Shown here: piece by piece, positions 43,628 to 52,779 of the stretch
How the letters are laid out: each line of letters starts with the position of its first letter
Position numbering within the stretch: the stretch's first letter is position 1
Assembly: GCF_030915505.1 (NCBI RefSeq)
Contig: NZ_CP133265.1
Coordinates: 930,001 to 994,000 of the forward strand
Direction of reading: 5' to 3'
From: Neobacillus sp. OS1-2
GTDB taxonomy: Bacteria; Bacillota; Bacilli; Bacillales; Cytobacillaceae
Length of the DNA stretch: 64,000 nucleotides
The notes under the pieces: generated by a model
The model's database searches: none
What the model saw: only the letters and a program-made list of their open reading frames with translations
What the model was told of the DNA's origin: nothing
Made by a program: the position numbers and the translations under genes

Positions 43628-45139
43628 TTAATTCTTTTCAATTGGTTCGAATCTTTCCACAAACAATGCCAGTGTCCTTGTCATCACTCCTGTTGCACCC
43701 GCTGGGCCTAGATCATAGGCCTTAGAAGTAGTGGCTGTTCCAGCAATATCTAAATGTACCCATGGCGTACCTTCAGCAAACTCGCCAATGAAGGCACCGG
43801 CTACAAGAGCATGCCCTTCACTGCCCGGGGAATTATTCAAGTCTGCGACTTTACTGTTTCTCACACGCTCTTTCTCCGTCTCAAACAATGGTAAGAGCCA
43901 CATTTGCTCACCAGCCTCTACGGCAGCTTCAAGAACTTGTTCATATAGTGATTCATGATTTGTCATGGCACCCGTCGTATGCAATCCAAGTGCGGTGATC
44001 ACTCCGCCGGTTAAAGTCGCTACATCGACCAAATAATTAGCCCCATGGTGCAATGCATAAGTAACGGCGTCAGCCAGTACAAGACGGCCTTCTGCATCTG
44101 TATTTAATACTTCAATTGTTTTCCCGCTCATTGATGTAATCACATCATCCGGCTTGAAGGCACCACCGCTAATCATATTGTCTGTTGACGGGATGACAGC
44201 GACAACGTTTTGCTCCGGTCTGATTTCCCCGATAATTTCCATAGCACCCAGAACAGCGGCAGCACCGCCCATATCCGTCTTCATGCCGACAATCCCCGTT
44301 TTGGTTTTAATGGAATAGCCGCCCGTATCAAAGGTAATACCCTTGCCGACTAAACCGATAACATCCGTCCATTCTTCTTTTCCTTGATATTTTAGGACGA
44401 TCATCTTTGGTGGTTCTAAAGAACCCTGGTTGACAGCAAGCAATGCCCCCATGCCCAGCTTTTCAATATCCGCTTTATCGAGAATTTCCACTTCAAAGTC
44501 ATACTTTGCAGCCAGCTCAGAAGCATAAGTAGCCATATCCGTTGCTGTAAGTAAGTTACCAGGAATATTTACTAGTGTCCGGGCTGAATTCGTCCCCTTA
44601 CCGAATGCGTAGCCAACCGACAGCGATATTTGAACATCCTCTACATCCATTGCCTCACTGTAAACGGTCACTTGCTCCATTCTCTTTTCCGGCTCATTCG
44701 ATTTCTGTCGATAGCCATCAAATTGGTAGGTTGAAAGGGCAAATGCTTCACCCAATGCATGTGCTGCATCTAGGCCATCTAATTCCGGTGCAGTGAAGGA
44801 GTCTAAATAAACAGCTATTTCTTCCAGTTTACTTGCCTTCACTTCCTTAAAAATCTTACCAAGCGCCTCTTTTAGTTTGTCAAAGGATAATTCCTTTTCC
44901 TTGCCAAGCCCTACAAACCAAATTCGTTTCGCTCCTACTTTTCCTAAGCTATGTACTTTACTAATACTTTTTGCCTTAGCAGAGATATCACCTGATTTCA
45001 CTAACGCGGTCAATTGCCCGTCAAACCTGGCATCAAGTGCTGCCAGGGATCCTGAGAATTTTTCAGGTTTATCAACTAAACCGATGATCAAGCCCTCATC
45101 TTGCGCTGACAGATCCCATTCTTTTTTTACATGAAACAT
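43628..45139 (-). CDS. pepA: Leucyl aminopeptidase PepA (M17)
   Basis: 503 residues, full M17 length. The N-terminal alpha/beta domain (1-170) precedes the catalytic domain with [16 protein letters not shown] (metal-binding Lys/Asp), [10 protein letters not shown], and the signature [14 protein letters not shown], which provides Asp, Glu and the catalytic Arg. Two divalent metals are bound; the enzyme removes N-terminal amino acids from peptides in the cytosol, probably as a hexamer. It corresponds to yuiE in B. subtilis by position near yuiC, yuiB and yuiA. GGTGG precedes ATG 45139. Confidence 0.95.
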   Translation of the reverse strand: MFHVKKEWDLSAQDEGLIIGLVDKPEKFSGSLAALDARFDGQLTALVKSGDISAKAKSISKVHSLGKVGAKRIWFVGLGKEKELSFDKLKEALGKIFKEVKASKLEEIAVYLDSFTAPELDGLDAAHALGEAFALSTYQFDGYRQKSNEPEKRMEQVTVYSEAMDVEDVQISLSVGYAFGKGTNSARTLVNIPGNLLTATDMATYASELAAKYDFEVEILDKADIEKLGMGALLAVNQGSLEPPKMIVLKYQGKEEWTDVIGLVGKGITFDTGGYSIKTKTGIVGMKTDMGGAAAVLGAMEIIGEIRPEQNVVAVIPSTDNMISGGAFKPDDVITSMSGKTIEVLNTDAEGRLVLADAVTYALHHGANYLVDVATLTGGVITALGLHTTGAMTNHESLYEQVLEAAVEAGEQMWLLPLFETEKERVRNSKVADLNNSPGSEGHALVAGAFIGEFAEGTPWVHLDIAGTATTSKAYDLGPAGATGVMTRTLALFVERFEPIEKN

Positions 45140-45202
45140 ATTTACACCACCTTCATTATTTTCTTCTATATTATATCGAAAGAAATAAAATATTTCGACC
45201 TT

Positions 45203-45586
45203 CTAATCATCTTCCATGTACAGCACTAAATGAGGCAGCTTCGGCAAATTTCCAACTTGCTCAAAGGGGATACGGTCGATGTTTTTCGGAAAAGTCGCTA
45301 GGCTTGCTTCAATAAAAGGATAAACCTTTTCTAAATCCAGTCCCCAGAATTTGGGACGGTAGGCCTGCAAATAGTCATATGCTGTTTGCATCATAACGCG
45401 AGCCCCCTTCACATTCCCGTATTCATAATGGTAAATGGCCACACTCATTTGCAATAATCCTTTTAAAAATAAATTGTCCTTCTCCGTCATCCACATTTCT
45501 TCGAGTAAGTCATGGCATGTGTAATAGTCTCCTTCATTGAACGAGACAAAAAATTCATAGTACTCCATTGGGTAGCTATTCAGCAA
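45203..45586 (-). CDS. DUF309 family protein
   Basis: 127 residues. TTG 45586 is the likely start (GGGGGG seven bases upstream); ATG 45568 is the alternative. The helical protein contains the family string FNEGDYYTCHDLLEEMWM with His and Glu residues conserved in DUF309, followed by LKGLLQMSVAIYHYEYGNVKGA. DUF309 proteins are small, all-helical and of unknown function, and widespread in Firmicutes and cyanobacteria. It lies between yuiC and pepA on the same strand. Confidence 0.85.
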   Translation of the reverse strand: MLNSYPMEYYEFFVSFNEGDYYTCHDLLEEMWMTEKDNLFLKGLLQMSVAIYHYEYGNVKGARVMMQTAYDYLQAYRPKFWGLDLEKVYPFIEASLATFPKNIDRIPFEQVGNLPKLPHLVLYMEDD

Positions 45587-45626
45587 TTAGAATCCCCCCA
45601 TTGTAACGTTTACTATTATTATAATG

Positions 45627-45655
45627 TAAAAAAACAGGCTGCTGCCTGCTTTTAT
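45627..45655 (-). terminator. Terminator of yuiC
   Basis: GCAGGC and GCCTGT pair across a four-base loop, followed by T7 on the minus strand; overlaps the yuiC stop codon. Confidence 0.8.
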
Positions 45656-46263
45656 CTTTTTTCCGAACTAATATATTGTTGGCGGAATACCTGCAATGTT
45701 TTATCTTCGTTTAAGGCCTGCAATTGATCCTCAGTAATCTTTCCATTCCCGTTTTGAACGACATAGACTTCGACCTGTTTTTTACCCCAGTGTTTGTAAA
45801 CATCTTCGACCGTTTCATAATAGAGGTCTAATTCGTTGCCCTTTATGGCACCTCCCTTATCTGCCACAACTCCGTATCCATAGCCTGGAATAAAGAGGAT
45901 CGTTCCAATCGGAAATACAGTTAAATCTGCTGCTATAGTAGAAAACAAATCACGTTTTACTTTTACACCCGAGTAAGTAATTCCGTATTCAGGATGATTT
46001 TGTCTTTTTCCAGTTGATTCATAACCGGCTGTATATCCTGTGGCAGTAACTATATGTTTAGGGTATTTTGACCAATCAAAAGCATCCTCTAACGATGGCG
46101 GCGTTGTTCCGGAAACCTCTTTACTTGACGAGATGGCCGACGCAAATTGAGCGATCAGTGTTTTAGCCTTTACGCCGGAAATAGATTGGAAGGTCGCTCC
46201 TAATGCCATAAAGAAAAGGCATGTCATGGCAAAGCGCTTTATCCAATTTTTCGTTTTACTCAT
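45652..46263 (-). CDS. yuiC: Secreted 3D-domain protein YuiC (putative muralytic transglycosylase)
   Basis: 203 residues. A signal peptide or anchor (residues 10-32) is followed by a linker and the 3D domain from about residue 70: [26 protein letters not shown], the Asp residues in [11 protein letters not shown] and [19 protein letters not shown]. The three-Asp barrel resembles MltA and stationary-phase Rpf-like transglycosylases; YuiC of B. subtilis is reported to cleave peptidoglycan. It acts at the cell wall. It is followed by a terminator and preceded by yuiB on the same strand. Confidence 0.9.
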   Translation of the reverse strand: MSKTKNWIKRFAMTCLFFMALGATFQSISGVKAKTLIAQFASAISSSKEVSGTTPPSLEDAFDWSKYPKHIVTATGYTAGYESTGKRQNHPEYGITYSGVKVKRDLFSTIAADLTVFPIGTILFIPGYGYGVVADKGGAIKGNELDLYYETVEDVYKHWGKKQVEVYVVQNGNGKITEDQLQALNEDKTLQVFRQQYISSEKR

Positions 46264-46360
46264 TGAATTTTTTCACTCCTCCAAAATATTCATTCCCATT
46301 GTGAAAGGAATTATACAAAAAGAGGAGGAAAAAAAGTGAAAGAGCTCTGTAGCTGGATAC

Positions 46361-46396
46361 AAAAAAGACTCCTACCTAATGGTAAAAGTCTTAAAA
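46361..46396 (-). terminator. Terminator of yuiB
   Basis: Arms 46365-46376 and 46381-46392 with one or two mismatches; T6 on the minus strand. Confidence 0.75.
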
Positions 46397-46714
46397 CATT
46401 TGATATCCATTTTTCCGTAATAATTTTATCGTGAGCCCGGCAGCAATTGCGCCAGCTAGTCCGCTAATTAAAATGAGAATATCGGCAGTTGCTAACGAAC
46501 TGAACCTTTTTCCAAGGTCTTGAAAGGCTGCACCGCTATTGGTAAAATACTCGCTAAAGCTGACTTTATCTACGATAAAAATGGCTACAATCGGGTATAC
46601 GACCGCCATCACCCATGACATTCTAAGGAGCATATTTAGGATAAATCCAATACCGAAAAATAAGACAAAAAATAGCACAATTGATATGATTAAAACAACG
46701 ATGCTCATTTGCAC
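46391..46714 (-). CDS. yuiB: YuiB family membrane protein
   Basis: 107 residues from GTG 46714 (AAGGGGG upstream); ATG 46708 is nearly as good. Three hydrophobic segments: IVVLIISIVLFFVLFFGIGFILNMLL, VMAVVYPIVAIFIV and ILILISGLAGAIAAGLTI, ending in a short basic tail (KLLRKNGYQMF). The strings FGIGFILNMLLRMSWVMA and RKNGYQMF match B. subtilis YuiB as I remember it. It is an integral membrane protein of unknown function, next to yuiA and yuiC as in B. subtilis. Confidence 0.88.
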   Translation of the reverse strand: MQMSIVVLIISIVLFFVLFFGIGFILNMLLRMSWVMAVVYPIVAIFIVDKVSFSEYFTNSGAAFQDLGKRFSSLATADILILISGLAGAIAAGLTIKLLRKNGYQMF

Positions 46715-46787
46715 CCGAGATTCCCCCTTTATACATCAACATTTAGTGTACTGAATGTCGAAAAGGGAGTCAATAAAAGATGCTTTT

Positions 46788-46834
46788 TTGAGAAAAAAAA
46801 ATAGCCCCTCCTAAATCAATCCGGAGAAGCATGG
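46788..46834 (-). terminator. Terminator of yuiA
   Basis: GCTTCTCC and GGAGGGGC pair on the minus strand and are followed by TATTTTTTTTT. Confidence 0.75.
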
Positions 46835-46845
46835 TTAAAAACCTT

Positions 46846-46971
46846 CTATTCCTTTTTCTTCCCTGTTCCACCACAGCATGCGCACGTTTCTGAACCCCCA
46901 AGTACCAATTGAAAATAGCCGTTTCCAGCACAATAATCACAATTTTTTGTATCCACACTCTTCACTGTCAT
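46846..46971 (-). CDS. yuiA: YuiA, 41-aa zinc-ribbon-like protein
   Basis: 41 residues starting MTVKSVDTKNCDYCAG and ending CACCGGTGKKKE. Two CxxC-type pairs (CDYC, and CACC, each followed by GxG) with GNGYFQLVLGGSETC between them give the DnaJ-like CxxCxGxG pattern of a single zinc ribbon. AAGGGG lies before ATG 46971. Location between yumB and yuiB matches B. subtilis yuiA. The longer open frame over the same bases (46770-46958) is a shadow. Function unknown; presumably a small zinc protein. Confidence 0.85.
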   Translation of the reverse strand: MTVKSVDTKNCDYCAGNGYFQLVLGGSETCACCGGTGKKKE

Positions 46972-47149
46972 TCCAACATCCCCTTCGAATAATTAACTTA
47001 ATTTTCTGATAATATATCAAGAATTCTAGAAAAAGAAAAGCTCTAAATTCTTTCAAATTTCGAAAGGTAAGCGGATACATCATCAATTTTCTTTCATTTC
47101 CGAATTGTTACTCAAATTTTCAAAAGATTATGGAAATATTATCCGAAAT

Positions 47150-47181
47150 AAAAAGAGACAGGAAGCTCCTGTCTCTTTTTG
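47150..47181 (-). terminator. Terminator of yumB
   Basis: AAAAAGAGACAGGA (47150-47163) and TCCTGTCTCTTTTT (47167-47180), a perfect 14-bp stem. Confidence 0.9.
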
Positions 47182-47195
47182 GGGACCTTTTAAGC

Positions 47196-48413
47196 TTAAA
47201 AAACGTTAAATTTCCCTTTTTTCATGACCAAACCAGCGCCGCCAATCATATAAAGGGCACGATTATCAACTACTTTTTTCATGAATGATGCTTTTGCACC
47301 AGTCAGTTTTTTACCAAAGACAACACCGATGGCGTCATCTTCACCAAGTGAGCAAACTGTTCCTTTATTATTAAAGGTGAAGGATTCAAGCTCAGTCTTG
47401 TTTCGAATTAGAGCACCAATGTTACGAGCTACAATCTCACCTTGCTGCATGGCAATTTGTGCTGTTGGCGGATATGGGCGATTGATTTCTTCATTAATGA
47501 CCAATGAACTGTCGCCGATGATGAAGACATTATCAAATCCTGGAGCACGAAGATCAGGATTAACTTTTACACGGCCACGCATTGCTTCAAAACCGGATTT
47601 TTCAATAATCGCATTTCCACGGACACCAGCAGCCCAAACAACTGTCTCAGCCTTAATTTCATACGGCTCTTCGTCGCCTTTTCCTACAAGAATCGCACCA
47701 GGAGAGGCTTCCTTAATAGCAGTACCAATCAAAAATTCCACGCCTTTACGCTCAAGCGTTGAAACCGCGTAGTTTACTAATTCAGGATCGAAGCCAGGTA
47801 ACACAGTTGGAGCAGCTTCCACACAAGTGATTTTAACTTTATTAAAATCCACATCATACTCATGGCATAATTCAGGAATACGGTTGGTTAATTCGCCAAG
47901 GAATTCAATTCCGGTAAAGCCTGCACCGCCGACAACGATAGACAGACGATTCTCGTTCTTATCTGCTTCCATATTATATGTGGCAAATTGGTATTCAATA
48001 TGCTCGCGCAATTGACGGGAAGAATTGACACTGGTAATACCAAATGCATATTCTTTAAGCCCTTTAATGCCGAATGTTTCTGGTTCACCGCCAAGAGCGA
48101 TAACAAGGTAGTCATAATTGACTTCCCCTTTTTCCAAGATCACTTTCTGTTCGTCTTTATTAATTTCAACCACTGTATCTTGAACAAAATCTACCTTGCT
48201 GCGGTCAATCACATTACTAATATCGTAACGAACCTTATCGTGATGCAATGTACCTGCAGAAGCCTCATGTAACCATGTAGTTTCGTAATGGTAATCATTC
48301 TTATTCACTAATACAATATCCGCTTCATTTACACCGATTAATTTTTGCAAACGAACTGTCGTTAGTAGTCCGCCGTAACCTGCACCGAGAATAACTATTT
48401 TTGGCTTTCTCAA
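47196..48413 (-). CDS. yumB: Type II NADH dehydrogenase-like flavoprotein YumB
   Basis: 405 residues if TTG 48413 is used, giving [16 protein letters not shown]; GTGs at 48428 and 48422 are also in frame, but the first is part of the AAAGGTGG site. FAD binding: [16 protein letters not shown] and the C-terminal [11 protein letters not shown] with [18 protein letters not shown] binding: [34 protein letters not shown] and [10 protein letters not shown] are also family hallmarks. It should oxidise NADH and reduce menaquinone without pumping protons. It is divergent from yumC across a gap of about 450 bp. Confidence 0.9.
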   Translation of the reverse strand: MRKPKIVILGAGYGGLLTTVRLQKLIGVNEADIVLVNKNDYHYETTWLHEASAGTLHHDKVRYDISNVIDRSKVDFVQDTVVEINKDEQKVILEKGEVNYDYLVIALGGEPETFGIKGLKEYAFGITSVNSSRQLREHIEYQFATYNMEADKNENRLSIVVGGAGFTGIEFLGELTNRIPELCHEYDVDFNKVKITCVEAAPTVLPGFDPELVNYAVSTLERKGVEFLIGTAIKEASPGAILVGKGDEEPYEIKAETVVWAAGVRGNAIIEKSGFEAMRGRVKVNPDLRAPGFDNVFIIGDSSLVINEEINRPYPPTAQIAMQQGEIVARNIGALIRNKTELESFTFNNKGTVCSLGEDDAIGVVFGKKLTGAKASFMKKVVDNRALYMIGGAGLVMKKGKFNVF

Positions 48414-48863
48414 CGTGATCACTTCCACCTTTATAATATATTTGAATAAATCCTCTTTTTCTTATCTTCCACTGCTCGAACCATTTTTATTTTGATTTGC
48501 GGAAAAATGTATGTGATAAAATTCACGAATATAGATAAAGAAAAAGAACTGAATCTGAGTACACAAGGAATGACAGAGTTTGTAAAATAATGAGCAATTG
48601 AAGGATTAGAATTCCCAGCCATTCATAAAAATGTACTACTTTTGTCACAAAATCTTAACAATATATCCACAATACATCTTATGCTACTTTCACTCTATTT
48701 TCAAGCGATTTATAGAAATTATTTAACAAAGATTATTGGAAATTCACATTTAAAAATGCAGATACTTTTTTCCCAGTCAGAATATTTGATATAATGATGG
48801 GACGTTTTTTTAAATTGTGATATTATAGTGGATAGTTATTACTACTAGTTGGGGGGATTCGGA
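48414..48863. other. AT-rich divergent intergenic region between yumB and yumC
   Basis: No convincing gene, repeat or RNA is visible. Possible -10 boxes are TATAAT at 48790-48795 and TATTAT at 48821-48826, both on the plus strand before yumC, but neither has a clear -35. No Rex or Fur palindrome could be made out by eye. Confidence 0.6.
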
Positions 48864-49862
48864 GTGCAGGAAAATCAAAAAATTTATGATATTACAATCA
48901 TCGGCGGCGGTCCTACCGGTCTGTTTACTGCCTTTTACGGGGGAATGAGACAAGCTTCCGTTAAAATCATTGAAAGCTTGCCACAGCTTGGCGGTCAATT
49001 GTCAGCGCTTTATCCTGAAAAGTACATTTATGATGTAGCCGGTTTTCCAAAAATCCGCGCACAAGAATTGATAAATAATTTAAAAGAACAAATGGCTAAA
49101 TTCGAGCCAACTGTTGCACTCGAGCAATCGGTTGAAAAATTGGAAAAGCTAGAAGATGGAACGTTTAAATTAACAACGAATAGTGAAGTTCACTATTCCA
49201 AGTCGATTATCATCACTGCCGGAAACGGTGCCTTCCAACCGCGCCGACTAGAGCTTGATAGTGCGGTACAATATGAAAAGAAAAATCTTTATTATTTTAT
49301 TGAAGACTTAAACCAATTTGCTGGCCAAAAAGTAGTTGTGTTTGGTGGCGGCGATTCTGCGGTTGACTGGGCATTAATGCTTGAGCCAATTGCCGAAAAG
49401 GTGACAATTGTTCACCGGCGTGATAAATTCCGCGCTCATGAACATAGCGTAGAAAATTTATATAACTCCAAGGTGGATGTGAAGACTCCATATGTTCCCG
49501 CAGAATTAATTGGGGATGAAAACGGAATTAAGCAAGTTGTGCTCGAAACGGTAAAAGGTGAAGAAAAGGTAGCGATTGATGTCGACGCTGTCATCTGTAA
49601 CTACGGATTTGTTTCCTCCCTTGGTCCGATTAAAGAATGGGGTCTTGAAATCGAAAAGAATTCTATTGTCGTGAATTCAAAAATGGAAACGAATACACCG
49701 GGTATATATGCGGCTGGCGATATTTGTACCTATGATGGGAAAGTAAAATTAATTGCCTGTGGATTTGGTGAAGCACCGACTGCAGTAAACAACGCAAAAT
49801 CCTTTATCGATCCAAAAGCAAAAGTACAACCATTACACAGTTCTTCCATGTTTAATAAGTAA
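48864..49862 (+). CDS. yumC: Ferredoxin/flavodoxin-NADP+ reductase YumC (TrxR-like)
   Basis: 332 residues from GTG 48864 with GGGGGG seven bases upstream; a TTG at 48849 is also open. Thioredoxin-reductase-like fold without Cxx[58 protein letters not shown] in pieces (FAD), [19 protein letters not shown] with [12 protein letters not shown] (NADPH), and the end [32 protein letters not shown]. It is nearly identical in layout to B. subtilis YumC, which transfers electrons between NADPH and ferredoxin or flavodoxin and is essential there. Its role here is likely Fe-S and radical-enzyme support. Confidence 0.95.
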   Translation: MQENQKIYDITIIGGGPTGLFTAFYGGMRQASVKIIESLPQLGGQLSALYPEKYIYDVAGFPKIRAQELINNLKEQMAKFEPTVALEQSVEKLEKLEDGTFKLTTNSEVHYSKSIIITAGNGAFQPRRLELDSAVQYEKKNLYYFIEDLNQFAGQKVVVFGGGDSAVDWALMLEPIAEKVTIVHRRDKFRAHEHSVENLYNSKVDVKTPYVPAELIGDENGIKQVVLETVKGEEKVAIDVDAVICNYGFVSSLGPIKEWGLEIEKNSIVVNSKMETNTPGIYAAGDICTYDGKVKLIACGFGEAPTAVNNAKSFIDPKAKVQPLHSSSMFNK

Positions 49863-49863
49863 A

Positions 49864-49897
49864 AGAAAAAGCGTCCATAAGGGCGCCTTTATTTTTG
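49864..49897. terminator. Bidirectional terminator between yumC and yutM
   Basis: AAAGCGTCC and GGGCGCCTTT pair across a four-base loop with G-U pairing; T- and A-rich flanks. Confidence 0.7.
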
Positions 49898-49899
49898 GA

Positions 49900-50265
49900 T
49901 TAGCATTCCTCTGGTGTACCGGTTGCTGTTGCAGTCCGGAACGATGAACCGCAGCCACATGATGCAATGGCATTTGGATTATCAATAGTGAATCCGCCGC
50001 CCATCATGGACTCTTTATAATCAATTTTTGTACCTTGAAGAATTGCGGCACTTTCTTTATCAACGATCACATGGATGCCATGCTGTTCAAACTGAAGATC
50101 ATCCTCGTTTACCTCGTGTTCAAAACCCATGCCATAAGACAAACCGCTGCATCCGCCGCCCTTTACACTCACGCGTAAAAAGGCACCTTCTTCTTCATTA
50201 TGCTTCATCATTTCTTTTACATGTAGTGATGCCGCTTCCGTTACGATTACCACTTCGTTACTCAT
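49900..50265 (-). CDS. yutM: A-type Fe-S cluster carrier YutM (HesB/IscA/ErpA family)
   Basis: 121 codons from ATG 50265 (AAAGGGGGAG upstream); a further 23 in-frame codons to 50334 are unlikely. Three cluster-binding cysteines are present: Cys in GGGCSGLSYGM and the pair in IASCGCGSSFRT. The body FLRVSVKGGGCSG, YKESMMGGGFTIDNPNA is typical. It carries Fe-S clusters from the SUF machinery to targets. Neighbours yuzB, yutI, yuzD and lipA make this a thiol/Fe-S rich neighbourhood. The C-terminus extends a little beyond the CGCG motif (ATATGTPEEC). Confidence 0.92.
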   Translation of the reverse strand: MSNEVVIVTEAASLHVKEMMKHNEEEGAFLRVSVKGGGCSGLSYGMGFEHEVNEDDLQFEQHGIHVIVDKESAAILQGTKIDYKESMMGGGFTIDNPNAIASCGCGSSFRTATATGTPEEC

Positions 50266-50413
50266 CAAAACTCCCCCTTTTGGAAAAGGTGTTTCCATAA
50301 TTGATGTTGTCTGGGACACCATATCGTTTTCCAAGGCCTTTATTATAGTATATACACTTGGTACCGGGTACTCAAATGTTTAGATTCCTCTTTTTAACAT
50401 ATGCTACCTATAT

Positions 50414-50443
50414 ATAAAAAGAGAGCGGTATGCTCCCTTTTTC
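50414..50443 (-). terminator. Terminator of yuzB
   Basis: AAAGAGAGC and GCTCCCTTT arms with one mismatch; on the minus strand the lower arm runs into CTTTTTATATA. Confidence 0.65.
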
Positions 50444-50474
50444 GTCTAGCTGCAGCGCCTAGGCGCTTCCGCCT
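50444..50474. repeat. Fragment of a dispersed Bacillaceae intergenic element
   Basis: GTCTAGCTGCAGCGCCTAGG followed by CGCTTCCGCC resembles the GTCTAGCTCCAGCGCCTAG element that I have often seen in intergenic DNA of Bacillaceae. It contains a perfect 14-bp palindrome, AGCGCCTAGGCGCT, at 50454-50467. It lies between the yuzB terminator and the yuzB stop codon. Confidence 0.55.
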
Positions 50475-50477
50475 TTA

Positions 50478-50717
50478 TTAAAACATTGGATTTTCTTCAA
50501 GGTATTGGTAAATGTTATCGACCAGTTCATCTGGTGTGTTTCCGGTTACGACTTCACCGTTAACAAGAGCAAATAGTGTGACGGCACATTTCCCGCAGTA
50601 CCCAAGGCATCCATATTCAATAATATCCAAGTTAGGATCTTTTTGTAGTTTTTCAAGTGCCCTTTGAGCACCGTTTGCCAAGTTGCTTATACAAAATTCA
50701 ATGATCGGTTTAAACAT
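50478..50717 (-). CDS. yuzB: YuzB family protein (DUF1450)
   Basis: 79 residues; AGAGGTG lies six bases before ATG 50717. The sequence [20 protein letters not shown], then [27 protein letters not shown], is typical of DUF1450/YuzB. The cysteines at FC, GC and YCGKC recall a thioredoxin-like ferredoxin fold, in which such positions can hold a 2Fe-2S cluster; that is inference. Its neighbours (yutM, yutJ, yuzD, yutI) include Fe-S and redox proteins, as in B. subtilis. Confidence 0.92.
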   Translation of the reverse strand: MFKPIIEFCISNLANGAQRALEKLQKDPNLDIIEYGCLGYCGKCAVTLFALVNGEVVTGNTPDELVDNIYQYLEENPMF

Positions 50718-50918
50718 GTAATCACCTCTCCACCACTCATTATCCTACTCCATTTAACAGGCTCCGTCAATTATCATAATCATGGCATAAGTGTCAAGAA
50801 AAGCATGAAAGATGTTGTTATTTTGACACAATTTAGATATACTCTATTGTGGTTATTAAAACAGAAAAATTATCTATCTATACTTATGAAAACCGGTTAA
50901 ACGAAGGGGAATAAAAAA

Positions 50919-51986
50919 ATGAAAAACCTTGTCATCCTTGGTGGCGGATATGGCGGGATGAAGATATTAAGCGAACTTCTTCCCAACCATTTACCTGAGG
51001 ACGTAACGATTTACTTAGTCGACCGCGTCCCCTACCATTGCTTAAAAACAGAGTATTACGCATTAGCTGCTGGCACGATTTCTGATAAGGAAGTACGTGT
51101 TGCTTTTCCCGAACATCCCCGTTTGGTGGTAAAGTACGGTGAAGTTACCGGGATCGATACAATTGGTCGAAAAATAAACATGGCGGATGCCGAACCACTT
51201 GCCTATGATGACCTAATCATCGGTCTTGGTTGTGAGGATAAGTATCATGGGGTACCGGGTGCAGAACAATTCACCTACAGTATTCAAAGTATTGAAAAAG
51301 CCCGTCGCACATACTCTGTGCTAAATAATCTTGGCCCTGGCTCTGTTGTGGGAATTGTTGGTGCCGGCTTAAGCGGGGTTGAATTAGCGAGTGAATTAAG
51401 TGAAAGCCGTGAAGACCTGAATATCAAGTTATTTGACCGTGGGAAGCATATTCTTTCGGCCTTTCCGGAGCGGTTAAGTAAATATGTTGAAAATTGGTTT
51501 GTTCGTAACAATGTTGAGATTATTAATAATTCCAATATTACCAAGGTGGAAGAAAATCGAATCTATAATCATGATGAACCTATTGATTGTGATGTCATTG
51601 TTTGGACAGCAGGCATTCAGGCCAATAAAATTGCCCGTGACATGGATGGTGAAAAAGATCGGTCAGGTAGGCTGATCGTAACCAAGCACCATCATCTCCC
51701 TAGTGATGAACATATTTTTATCGTTGGTGACTGTGCCAGCTCCCCACATGCCCCTAGTGCGCAACTAGCGGAAGGACAAGCAGAACAAATCTCTGAGGTA
51801 TTGAAGAAACGCTGGAACGGGGAACCAGTACCTGAAAGCTTCCCTCCAATTAAATTAAAAGGTGTTCTTGGCTCTCTCGGGAAAAAACAAGGCTTTGGGA
51901 TGATGGCAGATCGTGCTATCACAGGACGTGTCGCCCGGATGTTAAAATCAGGGATCTTGTGGATGTATAAGTTTCATAATGGATAA
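50919..51986 (+). CDS. yutJ: NADH dehydrogenase-like flavoprotein YutJ
   Basis: 355 residues. It resembles the type II NADH dehydrogenases: FAD motif LVILGGGYGGMKILSELLP, NADH motif VGIVGAGLSGVELASEL, and the C-terminal IFIVGDCASSPHAPSAQLAEGQAEQISEV. It is a paralogue of yumB about 3.5 kb away but shorter, and its C-terminal membrane-binding part is reduced (SLGKKQGFGMMADRAITG, then WMYKFHNG). Function in respiration is probable but not proven for YutJ. AAGGGG precedes ATG 50919. Confidence 0.9.
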   Translation: MKNLVILGGGYGGMKILSELLPNHLPEDVTIYLVDRVPYHCLKTEYYALAAGTISDKEVRVAFPEHPRLVVKYGEVTGIDTIGRKINMADAEPLAYDDLIIGLGCEDKYHGVPGAEQFTYSIQSIEKARRTYSVLNNLGPGSVVGIVGAGLSGVELASELSESREDLNIKLFDRGKHILSAFPERLSKYVENWFVRNNVEIINNSNITKVEENRIYNHDEPIDCDVIVWTAGIQANKIARDMDGEKDRSGRLIVTKHHHLPSDEHIFIVGDCASSPHAPSAQLAEGQAEQISEVLKKRWNGEPVPESFPPIKLKGVLGSLGKKQGFGMMADRAITGRVARMLKSGILWMYKFHNG

Positions 51987-51989
51987 TAA

Positions 51990-52027
51990 AAAGAAGAAGC
52001 ATTCCGTCAAGAATGCCTCTTCTTTTT
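51990..52027. terminator. Bidirectional terminator between yutJ and yuzD
   Basis: AAGAAGAAGCATTC and GAATGCCTCTTCTT arms with one mismatch, then T5. Confidence 0.85.
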
Positions 52028-52352
52028 ACATTGCTCTATACCCATACTTCTCAAGTTCAGCAAAAATGGTTTTTAACCGCGGGTTGCCTTCGCCGACGAT
52101 TTTATCTTTAATGACGACGACAGGGTAAAACATGTCCTCATCGATTACTCTTTGGGCGAAAGATACTTTTTCACTCTCACCTGTTGGCTGTTGAATATCC
52201 ACATACGTCATCTTAAACGGTTGTTCTGGGAATTTTCTAGCAATCGCTGCTTCCAGCCATTCAAATGTTTCTTTGGAAGAAGGTAAATTCACACAGCTTG
52301 GGCATAGAGTTTGTGCCCCATAAAGAACAATTTCCACTTCATTGCTATTCAT
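52026..52352 (-). CDS. yuzD: YuzD, thioredoxin-like protein with CPSC motif (DUF1462)
   Basis: 108 residues from ATG 52352 (AGGA nine bases upstream; the in-frame ATG at 52361 is too close to it). A thioredoxin-like fold is suggested by VEIVLYGAQTLCPSCVNLPSS with a CxxC-type pair and by the cis-proline-like strand FYPVVVIKDKIVGEGNPRLK. DUF1462/YuzD proteins are small cytosolic redox proteins of unknown partner. It is divergent from yutI, a NifU-like Fe-S scaffold, suggesting a link to Fe-S metabolism. Confidence 0.9.
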   Translation of the reverse strand: MNSNEVEIVLYGAQTLCPSCVNLPSSKETFEWLEAAIARKFPEQPFKMTYVDIQQPTGESEKVSFAQRVIDEDMFYPVVVIKDKIVGEGNPRLKTIFAELEKYGYRAM

Positions 52353-52492
52353 AAAAATCATTCCTGTCGTTTTTCTTTCATTTTACTATAAATACTAGGG
52401 AAATGTATGTAAATGTGTATTTTCCTAATTTCTGAGAATGGATTTTTGCCACGGATGACATTATAATGTAAGTAGGAAAGGAGTCGATTAAC

Positions 52493-52729
52493 ATGGAAGA
52501 ACAAGAAATGTTTGGGCAAGTTCAAGAAGTATTAGATAAATTACGTCCATTTCTTCTTCGCGATGGCGGGGATTGCGAATTAGTAGATGTAGAGGATGGT
52601 ATTGTTAAGCTCCGCTTGCTTGGTGCCTGTGGTACCTGCCCAAGCTCTACAATCACATTAAAAGCCGGCATTGAAAGGGCTCTTTTAGAAGAAGTCCCTG
52701 GTGTTGTGGAAGTAGAACAAGTATTCTAA
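52493..52729 (+). CDS. yutI: NifU-like Fe-S scaffold/carrier YutI
   Basis: 78 residues: a lone NifU C-terminal domain. [44 protein letters not shown], seen in pieces, holds the CGTC (CxxC) motif that bridges a 4Fe-4S cluster in a dimer. AAAGGAG precedes ATG 52493. It delivers clusters to apo-proteins, together with yutM. It is monocistronic with a bidirectional terminator. Confidence 0.95.
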   Translation: MEEQEMFGQVQEVLDKLRPFLLRDGGDCELVDVEDGIVKLRLLGACGTCPSSTITLKAGIERALLEEVPGVVEVEQVF

Positions 52730-52740
52730 TGAATGTAATT

Positions 52741-52779
52741 CAAAGCGATTGCCACAAAAGGCAATCGCTTTATTTATTT
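52741..52779. terminator. Bidirectional terminator between yutI and yutH
   Basis: AAAGCGATTGCC (52742-52753) and GGCAATCGCTTT (52760-52771), a perfect 12-bp stem. Confidence 0.9.

Noticed and set aside
46770..46958. 62-aa open frame on the minus strand
   Set aside because: The +1-shifted frame encodes yuiA with two CxxC motifs and a good start; the 62-aa frame has neither.
48414..48863. Possible RNA gene in the yumB-yumC gap
   Set aside because: No stable stem, terminator or promoter pair could be found by eye; only weak -10 boxes are present.
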